NCBI RefSeq assembly: GCF_000498095.1
Contig: NZ_AUTQ01000081.1
Location: 110,802-146,593 of the forward strand
Direction of reading: 5' to 3'
DNA length: 35,792 nt
Source of the DNA: Pseudoalteromonas sp. TB64
GTDB taxonomy: Bacteria; Pseudomonadota; Gammaproteobacteria; Enterobacterales; Alteromonadaceae
Of the stretch, positions 26,224 through 34,276 are shown piece after piece. The notes below the pieces were generated by a model. It saw only the letters and a program-made list of their open reading frames with translations. It searched no databases and had not been told where the DNA came from. Every line of letters starts with the position of its first letter. Position 1 is the stretch's first letter. The translations under genes were made by a program, and so were the position numbers.

Positions 26224-26877
26224 ATGAAAACCACTATTAGCATTGCATTATTAACCTCTTTATTGGCGCTATCTCCTGCTGCACACGCTAACTTTAGCGT
26301 AAATGTTGGCGCTATAAACATAAATCCTGACAACAGTAGTTCATCAATCAATGAAGCCCCTACCTTAGGGCTTAAAGGCGATTCAGATACTCAGTTAGGT
26401 ATTACAGTGGATTATGCATTTAACGATAAGTGGGTATTAGAACTCATTGCATCAACACCTTTTTCTCATGATGTAAATGGAACTGGTGGTTTAGCAGGTA
26501 ATAAAATTGCTGATATAAAGCAACTGCCACCTTCGCTTATTGCGCAATATCACTTTTTAGACACAAGCTATGCACTTAGACCATTTGTAGGTGTAGGTAT
26601 AAACTACACAATCTTTTTTGATGAGCAACCATCACAAGCACTTAAAACTACGCTGGGAACAGACGACGTGGAAGTAAAACTAGATAATTCTTTTGGTTTT
26701 GTGGCGCAAGTAGGTGCTAACTATAAAATCAATAAAAAATGGGGACTACACGCAATGGTATCGCTTATGGATATTGATACCGATGCGACTGTATACGCTA
26801 ATGGAGCAAAAGCACTAACTTCAACTGTTGAGCTAGACCCTATTGTGGCAATGTTTGGCGTTAGATATAGCTTCTAA
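26224..26877 (+). CDS. ompW: outer membrane protein OmpW
   Basis: OmpW is an eight-stranded outer-membrane barrel with a hydrophobic channel, thought to aid uptake of small hydrophobic compounds. The start is ATG 26224, with GGAGAAC just upstream; the TTG at 26212 would bury the RBS. The 217-residue precursor has signal peptide MKTTISIALLTSLLALSPAA-HA, with cleavage after residue 22. Diagnostic strings are FSVNVGAININPD, LGITVDYAFNDKWVLELIASTPF, LPPSLIAQYHFLD, PFVGVGINYTIFF and the C-terminal MFGVRYSF ending in Phe, the barrel-assembly signal. A terminator follows. The 284-base gap upstream (25940-26223) contains the promoter region and a weak FNR-like sequence near 26149. Confidence 0.95.
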   Translation: MKTTISIALLTSLLALSPAAHANFSVNVGAININPDNSSSSINEAPTLGLKGDSDTQLGITVDYAFNDKWVLELIASTPFSHDVNGTGGLAGNKIADIKQLPPSLIAQYHFLDTSYALRPFVGVGINYTIFFDEQPSQALKTTLGTDDVEVKLDNSFGFVAQVGANYKINKKWGLHAMVSLMDIDTDATVYANGAKALTSTVELDPIVAMFGVRYSF

Positions 26878-26903
26878 AAAGTGCTTTTAATATATGTGTG
26901 TGT

Positions 26904-26927
26904 AAAAGGTCGAAAGGCCTTTTTTTA
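26904..26927 (+). terminator. Rho-independent terminator of ompW
   Basis: The stem AAAAGGTC / GGCCTTTT (26904-26911 and 26916-26923, one G-T wobble) with GAAA tetraloop runs into a T tract. It lies 26 bases after the ompW stop. Confidence 0.85.
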
Positions 26928-26947
26928 TTTTCGTATTCTTAAATACG

Positions 26948-27484
26948 CTATTTGGGTAAATTATTTATCTTTTTTTGCTCTAGCATTTCTTTCCAGTGCA
27001 TTACTTCACTAGGTAATATAGGTGTTTTCCCCTCAAAACCAGCAACTTCAAGCATTTCTTCAATGCTTATAATACCCTTTTTGCTTTTAAATACCCCTCT
27101 TACGTAGGCAATAGCATGTAAACCACGCACTGAATGAAACTTTTGCTCGATGTAAAAATACTTATGATCCCACCCAACTAACCTTGTACTAATTGTATAG
27201 CGCTGCATGGGTTTAATATCGCGAATATAGGTAATTGCGGTTGCATTAACAATAGGAAACCAACGACGTTTTAAAATTTGTTTAAGCAAACCTACGCGTT
27301 CGGTCATCCACGTACGAGATAGATCCATCATTGCTAAATAACGAGAATTCGTTAGATGTAGATTTATATCACAATCAGTAGGCAGCGCTTTGTAATCAAT
27401 ATCTACTGTATCGAGTAAGTCTTGGTATTCTTGATTACGTTTAATTTTAAAAAACAGTAAAAGAAGTCTAAAATATAAGTTCAC
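26948..27484 (-). CDS. THEM6-like acyl-CoA thioesterase family protein (hotdog fold)
   Basis: This 178-residue protein of the 4HBT-like thioesterase group (PF13279, THEM6 type) begins with a short hydrophobic/basic stretch (MNLYFRLLLLFFKIK) that may contact the membrane. Next comes VDIDYKALPTDCDINLHLTNSRYLAMMDLSR, in which DCDINLHLTN is the active-site region of this hotdog family. Later FPIVNATAITYIRDIKPMQRY and AYVRGVFKSKKG are typical. It probably hydrolyses acyl-CoA, but the substrate is unknown. It is convergent with ompW and shares no operon. The RBS is not obvious, but the N-terminus agrees with family members. Confidence 0.8.
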   Translation of the reverse strand: MNLYFRLLLLFFKIKRNQEYQDLLDTVDIDYKALPTDCDINLHLTNSRYLAMMDLSRTWMTERVGLLKQILKRRWFPIVNATAITYIRDIKPMQRYTISTRLVGWDHKYFYIEQKFHSVRGLHAIAYVRGVFKSKKGIISIEEMLEVAGFEGKTPILPSEVMHWKEMLEQKKINNLPK

Positions 27485-27589
27485 AGCAAAGGTCTTACCA
27501 GTTTAATTTACCTGAGTGTAGCACAGGCACTTGCGATGACGAATATTCTGTTTTAATCTAAAGTTATAAATACAAAAAAAAATTATTTT

Positions 27590-28083
27590 ATGAAATTAAA
27601 ATTAAATATACTTATCGCTACTATGTTTTAGCAGCGAGTAATAATGCACTTGCTGACTTTAGCTTACCTGGCAGCGGAACAATTACCTACCCGACAGGCA
27701 TTGAAAAACCATTTGAATTTGGTTTTGCTTGGCAACAAAATTCGGGGGAATTCACTATTGGCTCTAAAAGTTACAATATGGATCAAATTCCTAATTCATA
27801 TTCAGTAGCAATTACACTTTCAAAAGATGAAAATCAGGTCTGGGTACAAGAGTTTAATAATGGTTTTATACAGGGTTTTAATTGGCAAATTGGTGAGCAC
27901 ACGGTTGTACTTAAAAAGCAGGAATTTAGCAATTCAGTTAAAGGTGATTACGTTATAGAGCTTAATGATCGCAGTTATTTTTTCACTCGAAATAATGCCA
28001 GTATTATTATGAACTTTAATGATGACGGCATAGAAACAATTGCTATCGATGGGGTTACAAAAAATATGGGGACTAAAAATTAG
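27590..28083 (+). pseudogene. frameshifted gene for a small exported protein of unknown function
   Basis: A start at 27590 reads MKLKLNILIATMF and hits TAG at 27629-27631. Adding one T to the TTTT run at 27626-27629 restores a frame that reads MFLAASNNALA/DFSLPGSG and continues without stop to 28083. The restored 164-residue protein has a complete signal peptide (cleavage after ALA) and a mature beta-rich domain (TITYPTGIEKPFEFGFAW, FNWQIGEHTVVLKK). The total of 494 bases is one short of a whole number of codons. An internal ATG at 27778 leaves a 101-residue frame lacking the signal peptide. This is a true single-base deletion, a slippage site or a sequencing error. I do not recognise the family. 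Its 3' end is convergent with tyrR. Confidence 0.7.
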
Positions 28084-28111
28084 CCCTCATATTTTAATAT
28101 TTTTACGTCAA

Positions 28112-29668
28112 TTACACTTTTACAGTTTTACGGTTAATACCGTAGTCACGTAGTTTATTCGCAACAGCCGTATGGCTCAAACCTAAGCGTTTTGCTAATT
28201 GGCGAGAGCTAGGATAAGCAGGATAGAGCTTACGCAACAATGTTGCTTCAAAGCGTTTTACTGCTTGGTCAAGCGAGCCTTCAAAATCTGACTCTAAGTA
28301 TCCTAATTCGTGTGTAAATGTAGGCAACTGTAAATGCTCAACACGTAATTCACTGTCATCTAATAACGACACTGCACGGTAAATTGCATTTTCTAGTTGG
28401 CGAACATTACCCGGCCACGGATATTCTTGCAAAAAGCTCAAACACTCTTGTGATAAAAGAGGCACATCATGCCCGTTTTGCTGAGCGTACTTTTGAATAA
28501 AATGTTCTGCAAGTGGTCCTACGTCGGCTTTTCGATCTCGTAATGGGGCAATTTCTAACGTTAAAACATTTATACGATAATATAAATCTTCTCTAAATAC
28601 GCCTTCTTGCACCATCGCTGGTAAATCTTTTTGTGTTGCAGCAATAATGCGCACATTTACTTTAACTTCGTTTTCGTCGCCTACTTTTCTAAATGTACCA
28701 TCTTGCAAAAATCGCAATAATTTAGTTTGCAATTGAGTCGACATTTCGCCAACTTCATCTAAAAATACCGTGCCACCATCAGCTTGCTCAAGCACACCAC
28801 GTTTAGGTGCTGTATTGTCTTCATAACCTGCGTAACCAAACAATTCAGACTCAGCTACATCATCAGGAAGTGATGCACACGACAAAGCAATAAAGGGCTT
28901 AACTGAACGATTAGAGGCATAATGGCACGCTCTAGCAAGCAACTCCTTGCCAGTGCCTGTTTCGCCTGTAATTAGTATTGGTGCTTCTAGTTGTGACATT
29001 TTTCGGGCTTCACGTACAACACGGCGCATAGCAGTACTGAAGTTATGAATAGTTGCAAAGCTTTCTTGCCCATAGCGCCTAAAAGCACTTACTTGCTGAC
29101 CTAAACGACTTTGCGATTTAATATTAATAACAGCGCCAGCAAGTACGTCACCTTCACCACCTTGCGGTACTGCAATAGGTAAAATATCTGCAATAAAGTC
29201 TTCTCCTGCCACTTCCACTCGGGTAGTTTGCCCTAGCACTTCTTTACTTTCTAACCATCGAGTAAAATTAAAGCCTTTAAGCAAGTTATTAATATTTTCA
29301 CCAATAACGTCTTTTTCGTTTAGCTGTAAATCTTTGCAGGCTGCATCGTTACACAAACGTACCCAGCCTTTAGCATCAATAGAAATAACACCATCAGGTA
29401 ATGCGCGCAGCAATGTGTTTAGTTCATTATGCTCACGTTCAGAAGGTAAAAATGCAGTAGTACGTACATCATGTACACCATCAATTAGACGAATAGAGGG
29501 CATAATTTTTTGAAATTGTTCAAACTCAATTTCAGGGAAACTTACATACATACGACAGTTAACCGAATCAACCTCAATTCCTTTCAAATCAACGCTGTAG
29601 TTAACTAAAATATTAAGGATTTCTTGGGCGATACCAATTCGATCAGCACAGTGAATATCTAGACGCAT
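28112..29668 (-). CDS. tyrR: aromatic amino acid transcriptional regulator TyrR
   Basis: TyrR controls genes for aromatic amino acid synthesis, uptake or breakdown in response to Tyr, Phe or Trp. The 518-residue protein has an N-terminal ACT domain (1-75, MRLDIHCADRIGIAQEIL), a PAS domain (about 80-190), an AAA+ domain with Walker A GETGTGKE (235-242) and Walker B VFLDE (301-305), and a C-terminal HTH (SSRQLAKRLGLSHTAVANKL). The GAFTGA loop needed to contact sigma-54 is absent (FGYAGYED), as expected for TyrR, which works with sigma-70. RBS GAGGA precedes the ATG. In relatives (PhhR) it activates phenylalanine catabolism; targets are not visible here. Confidence 0.95.
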   Translation of the reverse strand: MRLDIHCADRIGIAQEILNILVNYSVDLKGIEVDSVNCRMYVSFPEIEFEQFQKIMPSIRLIDGVHDVRTTAFLPSEREHNELNTLLRALPDGVISIDAKGWVRLCNDAACKDLQLNEKDVIGENINNLLKGFNFTRWLESKEVLGQTTRVEVAGEDFIADILPIAVPQGGEGDVLAGAVINIKSQSRLGQQVSAFRRYGQESFATIHNFSTAMRRVVREARKMSQLEAPILITGETGTGKELLARACHYASNRSVKPFIALSCASLPDDVAESELFGYAGYEDNTAPKRGVLEQADGGTVFLDEVGEMSTQLQTKLLRFLQDGTFRKVGDENEVKVNVRIIAATQKDLPAMVQEGVFREDLYYRINVLTLEIAPLRDRKADVGPLAEHFIQKYAQQNGHDVPLLSQECLSFLQEYPWPGNVRQLENAIYRAVSLLDDSELRVEHLQLPTFTHELGYLESDFEGSLDQAVKRFEATLLRKLYPAYPSSRQLAKRLGLSHTAVANKLRDYGINRKTVKV

Positions 29669-29798
29669 ACATCCTCAAAGAAGGAAAAACTATATTGGCA
29701 GAATAATACGCTAAGTAGCTTTGAGAAGGTAGTTTATTGTAAACATTTTTGGACGAAATTGATTAAAGGGTTAAACCAAAGCCAAAGTGAGGATAAAA

Positions 29799-29825
29799 AC
29801 GGGTACTTATCAAATAAGTACCCGT
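29799..29825 (-). terminator. Rho-independent terminator of the bcsEFG operon
   Basis: ACGGGTACTTAT (29799-29810) and its exact complement ATAAGTACCCGT (29814-29825) form a 12-bp stem with loop CAA. On the minus strand it is followed by TTTTTATCC, so it ends transcription coming from bcsG, whose stop is 40 bases upstream. Confidence 0.85.
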
Positions 29826-29864
29826 ATTTGTAATGTCAGCCTACATTATAGACTTTTTAATTTA

Positions 29865-31445
29865 TTACTTGCCTTGAGGGTATGCAGACCAATCACCACC
29901 ATCTAGTTGTATGTAAGGTCGTTTATTTACATACATCATAATAGTATCGGCATTTTCAGCTACTTTTGGCGCTTTCGGTAAGTTTTCTAGTAGGTTAGCA
30001 ATACTGCTATTACCACCAAATAAATTTGTTTGCAGTGTTTTGTTTATTAACTCTGAGAGTGCAAAGTAGCTTGTTGACTCATCAATAACTATTTGCGAGT
30101 AACTTTGAACATCAGGACCTATAAATTTGATAGCCACTGGCACAGAAACAATAGCTGGGCTTGGTATTTCACGTAATCCAGCAAATTGTACTTTATCACC
30201 TTTTAACGCTGCACCATGCTCAGGCACAATCATTAACATGACATTTCGATCACGTTTCTCTAAGTTTTTAATAAATTTATTAATATCAGAAAACAAATTT
30301 TCATGTCTGGTTGGATAGCTTTCTTGACTCGTTGTTCTTGCATGATTAACGAATTGATTGCCATCATGCAAACTAATTGTGTTGTAGTACATAGCACACG
30401 GCGCACAATCTTTTGCATCAGTATCGAGCCAACCATTTAAAACAGCTCCGTCTGAATATATAGGGCTATTATCAAAACCATATTGCGCAACAGGCATAGA
30501 ATCAATATTAAATGGCTTTGAATCTAAACCGCCATTTTTCTTAATTAATCCTTTAAACTCATCAAAATGCCCATCATGATTCATTACTATATTATTTTGA
30601 TACCCAAGTTTTTCTAAGTTTTTAAATAAGTAACATTGCTCTGGCGCATCTTTAAATAATGCAGTTTGACTTGTTTGACCACAACTCGCTCGAAGCAATC
30701 TGATAGCTGCAGGACCACTGTATGATGTTGCTGAATTGAAGTCAGAAAAAACAACATCAAAATCTTTATACATGTCAGTTACGCTAACACCAATCGTATT
30801 TAAGTCATCTACAGCCATAGAACAAATATTTAAAATAATAACGTCAAACATTTCACCATTATATTCTTGTGGGAAATGGCTTGTTAACAAGCTTTGTTGC
30901 TGGTAAAAATCTTTCAGCTTTTGTTCTGGAGATTGAGTTTCCGTTGTTACAATTGACTCTCTATTTTGAGGTTCTGCAGCAAAGTTATTACCTGCAACTT
31001 GATTGACATTATTATTTGTTAGACTACTTTGCCCTTGCCAACCAATAAACATCAAACCAGCAATGGTCACTGTAGTAAATCTAATCCATTGCGAGCTATA
31101 CCAAAACAATATAACGATGATAAAAAACCCAAGCAGCATATCTACATTTATAACTCGCCCCATTAACTCAATAAAGTACCCAAAGCTAAAATCTTGGACA
31201 TTACCCGCTTGCTTAGTCAAACGGTTTATTGGGGGAAGCCAAGAGTCCTTATAAAGCAGTATTACCGCAATCACGATAGCAATAACATGCTTAACTTTCT
31301 CAATGCGAACATCTTTCAATTGAATAGCCAAAAGAGCTGCAAATGCCGCATTACTTAAAAAATCAAAGTCGATTGCACCATAATAAAACAGAGCAAATTT
31401 CACAATAAAATAAAGGTTCCACACCCCTAATCCTGACAGTTTCAC
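29865..31445 (-). CDS. bcsG: cellulose phosphoethanolamine transferase BcsG
   Basis: BcsG is an inner-membrane, zinc-dependent enzyme that moves phosphoethanolamine from phosphatidylethanolamine onto nascent cellulose. The 526-residue protein has hydrophobic N-terminal segments (about 8-23, 30-42, 52-66, 101-118 and 122-136) and a periplasmic alkaline-phosphatase-fold domain. Key residues align with E. coli BcsG: Cys208 (C243), Tyr242-Ser243 in TSYSGPA (Y277, nucleophile S278), His360 in SLHDGN (H396), and Glu409-His410 in VPEHG (E442, H443). The string SATSYSGPAAIRLLRASCGQ is nearly invariant. The start is GTG, overlapping the TGA of bcsF (GTGA), so translation is coupled. A terminator follows. 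Confidence 0.95.
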   Translation of the reverse strand: MKLSGLGVWNLYFIVKFALFYYGAIDFDFLSNAAFAALLAIQLKDVRIEKVKHVIAIVIAVILLYKDSWLPPINRLTKQAGNVQDFSFGYFIELMGRVINVDMLLGFFIIVILFWYSSQWIRFTTVTIAGLMFIGWQGQSSLTNNNVNQVAGNNFAAEPQNRESIVTTETQSPEQKLKDFYQQQSLLTSHFPQEYNGEMFDVIILNICSMAVDDLNTIGVSVTDMYKDFDVVFSDFNSATSYSGPAAIRLLRASCGQTSQTALFKDAPEQCYLFKNLEKLGYQNNIVMNHDGHFDEFKGLIKKNGGLDSKPFNIDSMPVAQYGFDNSPIYSDGAVLNGWLDTDAKDCAPCAMYYNTISLHDGNQFVNHARTTSQESYPTRHENLFSDINKFIKNLEKRDRNVMLMIVPEHGAALKGDKVQFAGLREIPSPAIVSVPVAIKFIGPDVQSYSQIVIDESTSYFALSELINKTLQTNLFGGNSSIANLLENLPKAPKVAENADTIMMYVNKRPYIQLDGGDWSAYPQGK

Positions 31446-31618
31446 TTATTTTCCTTACTTTTATTTTTAGGTATATAGGGCTCTAACACTTCATGTCTAA
31501 ACGTCATTTTGTAATAGAACTTTTTAAACTTTACAGATAGGTAGCGGCTCGTTAATGCTAATAAAACACCGAGTAAAACGGCAAAAAACACCGTAATTAA
31601 AAACTGATTGATACTCAT
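31442..31618 (-). CDS. bcsF: small membrane protein BcsF of the cellulose operon
   Basis: A 58-residue frame starts at ATG 31618 and stops at TGA 31444-31442. It has a strong RBS (AGAAGG) located inside the end of bcsE, 6 bases separate the two genes, and it overlaps bcsG by 4 bases. The product MSINQFLITVFFAVLLGVLL continues ALTSRYLSVKFKKFYYKMTF. It has one membrane helix (about 5-24) and a basic cytoplasmic tail ending NKSKENK. In E. coli BcsF is a 63-residue single-helix protein that recruits BcsE to the membrane and lies between bcsE and bcsG. Position, size and topology support the same identity, although sequence similarity at this length is weak. Confidence 0.85.
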   Translation of the reverse strand: MSINQFLITVFFAVLLGVLLALTSRYLSVKFKKFYYKMTFRHEVLEPYIPKNKSKENK

Positions 31619-31624
31619 TTATAA

Positions 31625-33235
31625 CTACCTTCTATTCATTATAAAGGGCTTTGCATCTGGACGAGTTTGAGTAAAAAACTCCGGCGTACCAATATCGACT
31701 TTAGGGCTTTGTGTTAAATCGGGTACATATTTGTAACTATCATTTTCTTTAAGTTGCTCGGTAAGGTCTGGTACGTTTTTATCTCTATAATATCGACGTA
31801 ATTGCTTACATTCTTGTTGAATATAAAAATGATCAGAAATCACATTTTGTTGAGCAAAGAAATCACTCGTTTCTAATTTAAACAAATGCTTTATGGCGTT
31901 TGTAACATCATTTTCTCTGCATGCGTGCAAATATAGATACACTTTATTTTCCGCTACACTAAATACATCACCCTCTCGTTTTATATGAAATAAATGCAGA
32001 GGATGAATTGGGTCAATTCTTGGGAGTAACTCTAAAATAACTAATACCCCACTAACCCCTAAATTAACTGCAGAATCGCTGTGCACTTCAACTTGTCTTG
32101 TAAAATCAATAAACGGTAAATAACCTTTCGAAAAAGTATTCTCCGTATACTGTAGTACATGCTCAACTGAAGGTGGTAGAGGTCTTGAAAACTGAAATCC
32201 CTGAATGGATTGAATCTGTGAAAGTAACCGAGAAGGCTCTGAAAAACTATATAAAATCAGGTTTACACCTAGGGTTAAAAACAAACATTCATCTTGATGT
32301 CTGATAATACCGTCTACATTTTGAATAACCAGTTTTAGCCAACGACCGCAGTTTTTTCTAAGCTCAAAACATTGCTTACCTAAATCAGCCAAGTCGGTGT
32401 AACGAGTAACTGAAAATACTAAGGTTGCCGCAGTAAGCCTTGGTCCTTTATCAAATAAGTCGCTATTTTCTTTAACTGTTCGGTAGTATGTAGGTAATTT
32501 TGTTCCCTCAGGCACTGAGTTTTGAACTAGCCACACATCATCCTCATCGTTAAGTTTTAGATTGTTAGGTTCGTTTTTCTCTAATACATTTTCTTCAACG
32601 ACAAATCGGTTATTTTTAACCATTAACGAGTATTGAACATTCGATAAAACGCCAGTCCCATGACTCCAATAATCGTATTCAAGTACTCGCATTGATGAAT
32701 CATTATCTACAAAAACAATCCCGCTAAATAACTTATTAAGACGTCTGACTAAAAATCGAAAGTTAGCCACTTCAGGGCCTGAAATTAGAAATAATAAACT
32801 AGCATTTGTATTTGCTAAAAATTGATTGTATTGAACAATAAGTTGCTCAATTTGAGCATCATTAAAGTCCTGCAACTGCTCGGTACTAAAATGGAGCAGT
32901 ATTAATGAATTACTTATACCTTCATAACCATTTAGCTCTTTAATAATACCGTGGCTAATACGCTTAATTCCCCAATCGGCAATTTCTTTGGTAAAAGAAA
33001 ATGAGTGAACGCGCGATTGTTTATAAGTATCAAATAGCACATTAGAGAAAGGCGACTCAAAAAATGACTCTATTTGAGAAGAAATAACAAAAATATTACT
33101 CTTTGCTTCGAGGTTAACGCAATGTAACGCGAATTCTATAGCTAAATTATCCAATGGGGCTAAAATAGCATAGCTGGAAGCCGGTTTTATTTCTTTAGCT
33201 GCGGGGTCTAATCCGGTTATGTTAAACTTATGCAC
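31625..33235 (-). CDS. bcsE: c-di-GMP-binding cellulose biosynthesis regulator BcsE
   Basis: BcsE is a cytoplasmic regulator that binds c-di-GMP and boosts cellulose secretion through BcsF, BcsG and the BcsRQ complex. The 536-residue protein is close in length to the E. coli protein (523). The GIL c-di-GMP-binding domain at the C-terminus keeps the RxGD motif as Arg420-Glu-Gly-Asp423 (HIKREGDVF). Family strings include GRWLKLVIQNVDGIIRHQDE and SIQGFQFSRPLP. The N-terminal part is an inactive NTPase-like or receiver-like region, as in E. coli. The start is GTG 33235, with AGGCG about 8 bases upstream. It is divergent from bcsR across 113 bases and heads bcsE-bcsF-bcsG. Confidence 0.93.
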   Translation of the reverse strand: MHKFNITGLDPAAKEIKPASSYAILAPLDNLAIEFALHCVNLEAKSNIFVISSQIESFFESPFSNVLFDTYKQSRVHSFSFTKEIADWGIKRISHGIIKELNGYEGISNSLILLHFSTEQLQDFNDAQIEQLIVQYNQFLANTNASLLFLISGPEVANFRFLVRRLNKLFSGIVFVDNDSSMRVLEYDYWSHGTGVLSNVQYSLMVKNNRFVVEENVLEKNEPNNLKLNDEDDVWLVQNSVPEGTKLPTYYRTVKENSDLFDKGPRLTAATLVFSVTRYTDLADLGKQCFELRKNCGRWLKLVIQNVDGIIRHQDECLFLTLGVNLILYSFSEPSRLLSQIQSIQGFQFSRPLPPSVEHVLQYTENTFSKGYLPFIDFTRQVEVHSDSAVNLGVSGVLVILELLPRIDPIHPLHLFHIKREGDVFSVAENKVYLYLHACRENDVTNAIKHLFKLETSDFFAQQNVISDHFYIQQECKQLRRYYRDKNVPDLTEQLKENDSYKYVPDLTQSPKVDIGTPEFFTQTRPDAKPFIMNRR

Positions 33236-33294
33236 ACAAAACGCCTTTCAAAAAAATACTTTTTTACTAGTTTTAACAACTATTCTATATATAA

Positions 33295-33322
33295 TAGACA
33301 AATAATGTCCACATATTATAAT
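33295..33322 (+). promoter_or_regulatory. candidate promoter of the bcsRQA operon
   Basis: TAGACA (33295-33300, five of six) and TATAAT (33317-33322, perfect) are separated by 16 bases. Transcription would start about 20 bases before bcsR. A second TATAAT at 33290-33295 lacks a well-spaced -35. The spacer to divergent bcsE holds the controls for both arms. Confidence 0.6.
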
Positions 33323-33348
33323 AATAAAACATACAGATACAGGTAGTA

Positions 33349-33540
33349 ATGCAAAACTTGATTTCAAGACACTCTCAAACATTAACATCAAATGATATTG
33401 AAAACTTGGCTCGTCGCTTTGGTGGGAAAAGTGAAGATTACATTGAAATAGTTAACAAGCAAAAAAATAATAAAACTATAAATAAATATGCGTTATTAAA
33501 AGAAATTGATGACGAGCTTGCTGCTATTACTGGCATTTAA
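33349..33540 (+). CDS. bcsR: cellulose biosynthesis protein BcsR
   Basis: This 63-residue protein is first in the plus-strand cellulose operon. BcsR in E. coli (62 residues) stabilises BcsQ and forms with it a cytoplasmic complex on the synthase. The sequence has NDIENLARRFGGKSEDYIEI, resembling the NDI-x-x-L-x-x-x-F-x(5)-DY core of E. coli BcsR, and ends with KYALLKEIDDELAAI (matching WPLLAEF). RBS AGGTAG lies immediately upstream of the ATG. BcsQ begins 22 bases later. Identification rests on this short core and on position. Confidence 0.85.
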   Translation: MQNLISRHSQTLTSNDIENLARRFGGKSEDYIEIVNKQKNNKTINKYALLKEIDDELAAITGI

Positions 33541-33562
33541 AACAATTAGGTAACTTTCTCAC

Positions 33563-34276
33563 GTGCAAAGAATTTTTTTAAAAGGTATCAAAGGTGGCAC
33601 TGGCTGTACTGCAATCACTGCTAACCTAGCCTGCGTGTTAAAAAAATCAGATATCAATGTCATTGCTGTAGATTTGGATCCCAAAAGCGATTTGGGTTTG
33701 CACTTTGGTTTACCCTGGAAGAATACACAAGGCTGGAGTAACGCTGAAAATTTCGACGATGTTTTAAAGTGTTTTTATCAAGACAACGACGGCGTAATTT
33801 TCTTACCTCATGGTAACAAAATACCAACACCAACAGAAATTAACGGCCTTATTGATAGCTGTAAAAAGCTTGATACCCCTAAAAATACGTGGATGCTATT
33901 TGACTGCCCTAGTCATATAGATATTAGCCATTACGCATTAGATGAAAATGATATTGTAGTTGAATTAGTTAATTGTGATGCAATATGTCACAGTTTAATT
34001 TACAAGCAATTACAAAAATTGAAGAACACTGAGAATTCGTGGCATCACTTTTTTTTAGTTAATCGGTATAATTCGGCATCTGTATTAGAGTTTGATTTAT
34101 TTTCACTTTGGCAATCAACGCTCCCCCTTATGGCGCCTTTTTTTATAAATAGCGACGAAGTAATAAAAGAATCAACAGCGTATCGTAATGTTGCGCTTAA
34201 CTGCGCTCCTTACAGTATAGCTAATGATGATTTTGAAACCCTAGCTGGTTGGCTAGTTAGTAAAGCAGCATTATGA
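33563..34276 (+). CDS. bcsQ: cellulose biosynthesis ATPase-like protein BcsQ (MinD/ParA family)
   Basis: BcsQ is a MinD-like protein that, with BcsR, binds ATP and sits on the cytoplasmic face of the cellulose synthase; it is needed for secretion in E. coli. The 237-residue protein starts at GTG. The deviant Walker A is KGGTGCT (10-16): the signature Lys10 is present, but the usual P-loop Lys is Cys15. E. coli BcsQ likewise has Thr at that place. Walker A-prime is VDLDP (Asp37, Asp39) and Walker B FDCP (Asp114). The C-terminal segment contains LFSLWQSTLPLMAPFFINSDEVI. The stop overlaps the bcsA start (ATGA), so the two are coupled. Confidence 0.93.
   Translation: MQRIFLKGIKGGTGCTAITANLACVLKKSDINVIAVDLDPKSDLGLHFGLPWKNTQGWSNAENFDDVLKCFYQDNDGVIFLPHGNKIPTPTEINGLIDSCKKLDTPKNTWMLFDCPSHIDISHYALDENDIVVELVNCDAICHSLIYKQLQKLKNTENSWHHFFLVNRYNSASVLEFDLFSLWQSTLPLMAPFFINSDEVIKESTAYRNVALNCAPYSIANDDFETLAGWLVSKAAL

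Noticed and set aside
26130-26351. Minus-strand frame over the start of ompW
   Set aside because: It overlaps the signal peptide of a firmly identified gene and its promoter, and has no family feature.
27778-28083. 101-residue protein starting at the internal ATG as an intact gene
   Set aside because: The frame continues upstream into a complete signal peptide interrupted by one missing base, so the ATG is internal to a longer gene.
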